Origin: an uncultured Saprospiraceae bacterium
GTDB lineage: Bacteria > Bacteroidota > Bacteroidia > Chitinophagales > Saprospiraceae
Assembly: GCA_938039305.1 (NCBI GenBank)
Contig: CALHUZ010000378.1
Coordinates: 1-6,621 of the forward strand
Length of the DNA stretch: 6,621 nt
Direction: 5' to 3'
Positions 5,360 to 6,621 of this stretch are shown here, one piece after another (within the stretch, counting starts at the first letter, position 1; every line of letters starts with the position of its first letter). The position numbers and the translations under genes are program-made. Below the pieces are notes generated by a model. It worked only from the letters and a program-made list of their open reading frames with translations. It did no database searches and was not told the DNA's origin.

Positions 5360-5932
5360 ATGAGTCTATCTACAGCCTTGTCAGCACGTTCTTCAGATGC
5401 ATGTGAACTATGTACCAGCAAAGAAGGAGTTCAATCGTACATCGTACCACCAAAGGTTGGAGATGCTGTTGAGGAGCAAATAGCTGTTTGTTCCACTTGC
5501 TTACATCAGATAGAAAATCCAGATGACATGGATATTAATCACTGGCGTTGTCTCAACGATAGTATGTGGAATCCTGAACCTGCTGTCCAAGTCATGGTCT
5601 TTCGTATGCTTACCAAACTAAACAAGGAAGGTTGGGCGCAAGATCTACTTGGTATGATCTATATGGAGGATAGCACGACTGAATGGGCGAACCAAGGCAT
5701 CGAAGAAGAAGGATCTGAAGTAGTCCATAAAGACAGCAATGGCCATATCTTACAAGCTGGAGATACAGTAGTATTGATCAAAGATCTTAATGTCAAAGGA
5801 GCTGGCTTTATCGCTAAAAGAGGAACAGCTGTAAGACGCATATCATTGGTTCAAGACAACCCCAATCATATACAAGGTAGAATCAATGATCAGACGATCA
5901 TCATCTTGACGCAGTATGTGAAGAAGTCTTAG
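5360..5932 (+). CDS. phnA: PhnA (YjdM)-domain zinc-ribbon protein
   Basis: This is a 190-residue protein with two recognisable parts. At the N-terminus, CELC (Cys15, Cys18) and CSTC (Cys44, Cys47) form a four-Cys zinc ribbon. At the C-terminus, residues 125-190 are the PhnA domain, beginning DSNGHILQAGDTVVLIKDLNVKG and ending QYVKKS, a small beta-rich fold. The intervening about 75 residues, with HWRCLNDSMWNP and an acidic stretch before the domain, make it longer than the roughly 110-residue E. coli protein; I recall longer versions in Bacteroidota. E. coli PhnA (YjdM) was named for its place near phosphonate genes, but it is not the phosphonoacetate hydrolase of the same name, and its biochemical role is unclear. 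I chose the ATG at 5360 over an in-frame TTG at 5318. No phosphonate genes are nearby. Confidence 0.87.
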   Translation: MSLSTALSARSSDACELCTSKEGVQSYIVPPKVGDAVEEQIAVCSTCLHQIENPDDMDINHWRCLNDSMWNPEPAVQVMVFRMLTKLNKEGWAQDLLGMIYMEDSTTEWANQGIEEEGSEVVHKDSNGHILQAGDTVVLIKDLNVKGAGFIAKRGTAVRRISLVQDNPNHIQGRINDQTIIILTQYVKKS

Positions 5933-5976
5933 ATCCTCGAGAGTTTCTTGAATTTTAGTTTGGAATTACCTCATGG

Positions 5977-5991
5977 TTCCCAAATTTGGAA
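5977..5991. promoter_or_regulatory. Operator candidate 1 of higBA, TTCC-N7-GGAA
   Basis: TTCC (5977-5980) and GGAA (5988-5991) are separated by 7 nt; the core CCAAATTTGG (5980-5989) is a perfect palindrome. The right half overlaps the proposed -33 element TTTG (5985-5988). An additional half-site, TTTGGAAT, lies at 5959-5966. The same dyad recurs 28 bp downstream. Confidence 0.65.
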
Positions 5992-6016
5992 TAGTTGTCT
6001 AAAGTTCCTATTTTTG
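5985..6016 (+). promoter_or_regulatory. Bacteroidota-type promoter of higBA
   Basis: TTTG at 5985-5988 and TATTTTTG at 6009-6016 match the -33 TTTG and -7 TAnnTTTG pattern of Bacteroidota sigma-ABfr promoters, with a 20-nt gap. Transcription would begin at about 6020-6024, at or only a few bases before the GTG start of higB. Confidence 0.6.
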
Positions 6017-6019
6017 GAA
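6005..6019. promoter_or_regulatory. Operator candidate 2 of higBA, TTCC-N7-GGAA
   Basis: TTCC (6005-6008) and GGAA (6016-6019) again have a 7-nt spacer, and the arms extend to AGTTCC (6003-6008) and GGAACT (6016-6021). The spacer and right arm cover the proposed -7 element (6009-6016). Identity of arms and spacing with the site 28 bp upstream argues for one dimeric repressor, most simply HigA or the HigBA complex. Confidence 0.65.
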
Positions 6020-6023
6020 CTCA

Positions 6024-6317
6024 GTGAGAGTCGTAGCAAAAAGTACGTTAAGAGAGTTTTGGGAGCGAAATCCAGAATGTGAGCAACCTTTATTGAGTTG
6101 GTACAAAGTAACACGTCAATCAAACTGGAAGAATTTTAATGAACTGAAAGCTCAATTTGGAAAGTGCAAAATTTTGGGTGACGATAGAGTTATATTCAAA
6201 ATCAAAGGGAACAAGTATAGGCTTGTTGTGAAAATTTCCTTTTTGAATAAAATAATCTGGATTAGGTTTATTAGAAGCCATGAAGAGTATGATTCAATTA
6301 ATGCAAAAGAAGTATAA
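6024..6317 (+). CDS. higB: HigB-type mRNA interferase toxin
   Basis: This 97-residue protein of the RelE/HigB superfamily is the toxin of a type II toxin-antitoxin pair; family members cut mRNA, usually on the ribosome. It begins with the family-typical MRVVAKSTLREFWERNPECEQPLLSWY, with basic and aromatic residues that continue through WKNFNELKAQF (35-45). The core strands are RVIFKIKGNKYRLVVKI (55-71), and the C-terminal IRFIRSHEEYD (80-90) includes His86 and Tyr89, in the region conserved in HigB. Length is normal and no truncation is seen. The start is GTG at 6024; it is the only one that gives the conserved N-terminus. The toxin gene comes first, as usual for higBA, and the antitoxin gene starts one base after its stop codon, so they are co-transcribed and probably translationally coupled. 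Two identical dyads over the promoter suggest autorepression. Confidence 0.95.
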   Translation: MRVVAKSTLREFWERNPECEQPLLSWYKVTRQSNWKNFNELKAQFGKCKILGDDRVIFKIKGNKYRLVVKISFLNKIIWIRFIRSHEEYDSINAKEV

Positions 6318-6318
6318 A

Positions 6319-6621
6319 ATGAAAGCCAGACTTATTAAATCAGAAGCAGACTATAATAAAGCTTTAAAAAGATTAGATGTTATATTTCATGCAATAGCTG
6401 GTTCAAAAGAACAGGAGGAACTTGAAGTACTGGTAATGCTAATTGAAAGATATGAAACTGAAATCGAAGGCGAATTCCCAGATCCAGATCCTATAGAAGC
6501 CATTAAGTTTAAAATGGATCAAATGGATATGACTCAAAAGGATTTAGCTGACCTGATTGGATTGAAAAGTAGAGCGTCTGAAATATTGTCAAGAAAGAGG
6601 CCTATGAGTATCAACATTATA
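6319..6621 (+). CDS. higA: HigA-type antitoxin with C-terminal HTH, cut by window edge
   Basis: The frame is open from the ATG at 6319 to the end of the window, giving 101 residues without a stop. The N-terminal half is helical and charged (YNKALKRLDVIFHAI, then EELEVLVMLIERYETE, about 12-48), typical of Bacteroidota HigA proteins, followed by FPDPDPIEAIKFKMDQ. An XRE-type helix-turn-helix follows: MTQKDLADLIGLKSRASEIL (71-90), with SRASEIL in the recognition-helix position and SRKRPMS just after. It should neutralise HigB by direct binding and repress the operon through the DNA-binding domain. Only the C-terminal end is missing; family members are usually about 110-140 residues. The ATG lies one base after the higB stop. 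Confidence 0.93.
   Translation, partial: MKARLIKSEADYNKALKRLDVIFHAIAGSKEQEELEVLVMLIERYETEIEGEFPDPDPIEAIKFKMDQMDMTQKDLADLIGLKSRASEILSRKRPMSINII

Noticed and set aside
5659..5841. Minus-strand reading frame inside the PhnA gene
   Set aside because: It is antisense to the conserved PhnA domain and has no features of its own.
5360..5932. Phosphonate-degradation role for the PhnA protein
   Set aside because: The name is historical; no C-P lyase, phosphonate transporter or phosphonatase gene is nearby.

Overview
The window looks like chromosomal DNA of a member of the Bacteroidota, probably a free-living or marine lineage; the exact genus cannot be read from it. The evidence is the protein families present: a roughly 600-residue acyl-CoA dehydrogenase paired with a stand-alone SCP2 domain, a long PhnA-type zinc-ribbon protein, and an outer-membrane-type lipoprotein with acidic residues after the lipidated Cys. 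Start codons are preceded by A-rich sequence and not by Shine-Dalgarno motifs, and at least one good promoter matches the Bacteroidota pattern (TTTG, about 20 nt, TAnnTTTG). Base composition is moderately AT-rich.

Layout. Positions 1-473 (minus) carry a class I SAM-dependent O-methyltransferase cut by the left edge. A non-coding stretch follows with an orphan plus-strand terminator at 611-642. A TetR-family regulator lies at 816-1478, then a small lipoprotein with a zinc-metallopeptidase signature (HExxH, later His, Met-turn) at 1604-2125. About 390 nt without a gene (2126-2518) hold short direct repeats, a run of ACTTG heptads and two inverted repeats. The core of the window is a two-gene unit: an acyl-CoA dehydrogenase (2519-4336) and an SCP2 lipid-carrier domain (4376-4672). 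It ends at a strong hairpin (4702-4734) that also serves the convergent gene on the other strand. That gene (4764-5075, minus) encodes a short protein resembling only region 2 of ECF sigma factors. Divergent from it is a PhnA-domain protein (5360-5932). The right end is a toxin-antitoxin locus, higB (6024-6317) and higA (6319 to the window edge).

How they work together. The dehydrogenase and SCP2 protein very probably act in one acyl-CoA or lipid oxidation step, and the upstream TetR regulator could control them, although nothing in the sequence proves that link. The higBA locus is self-contained. Its promoter appears to be covered by two identical TTCC-N7-GGAA dyads, one over each promoter element, which fits autorepression by HigA or the HigBA complex. 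This is the clearest regulatory architecture in the window. No complete novel multi-gene system is evident. The most open items are the sigma-region-2-only protein, the lipoprotein peptidase, the orphan terminator with a possible 20-residue ORF before it, and the inverted repeats in front of the dehydrogenase.
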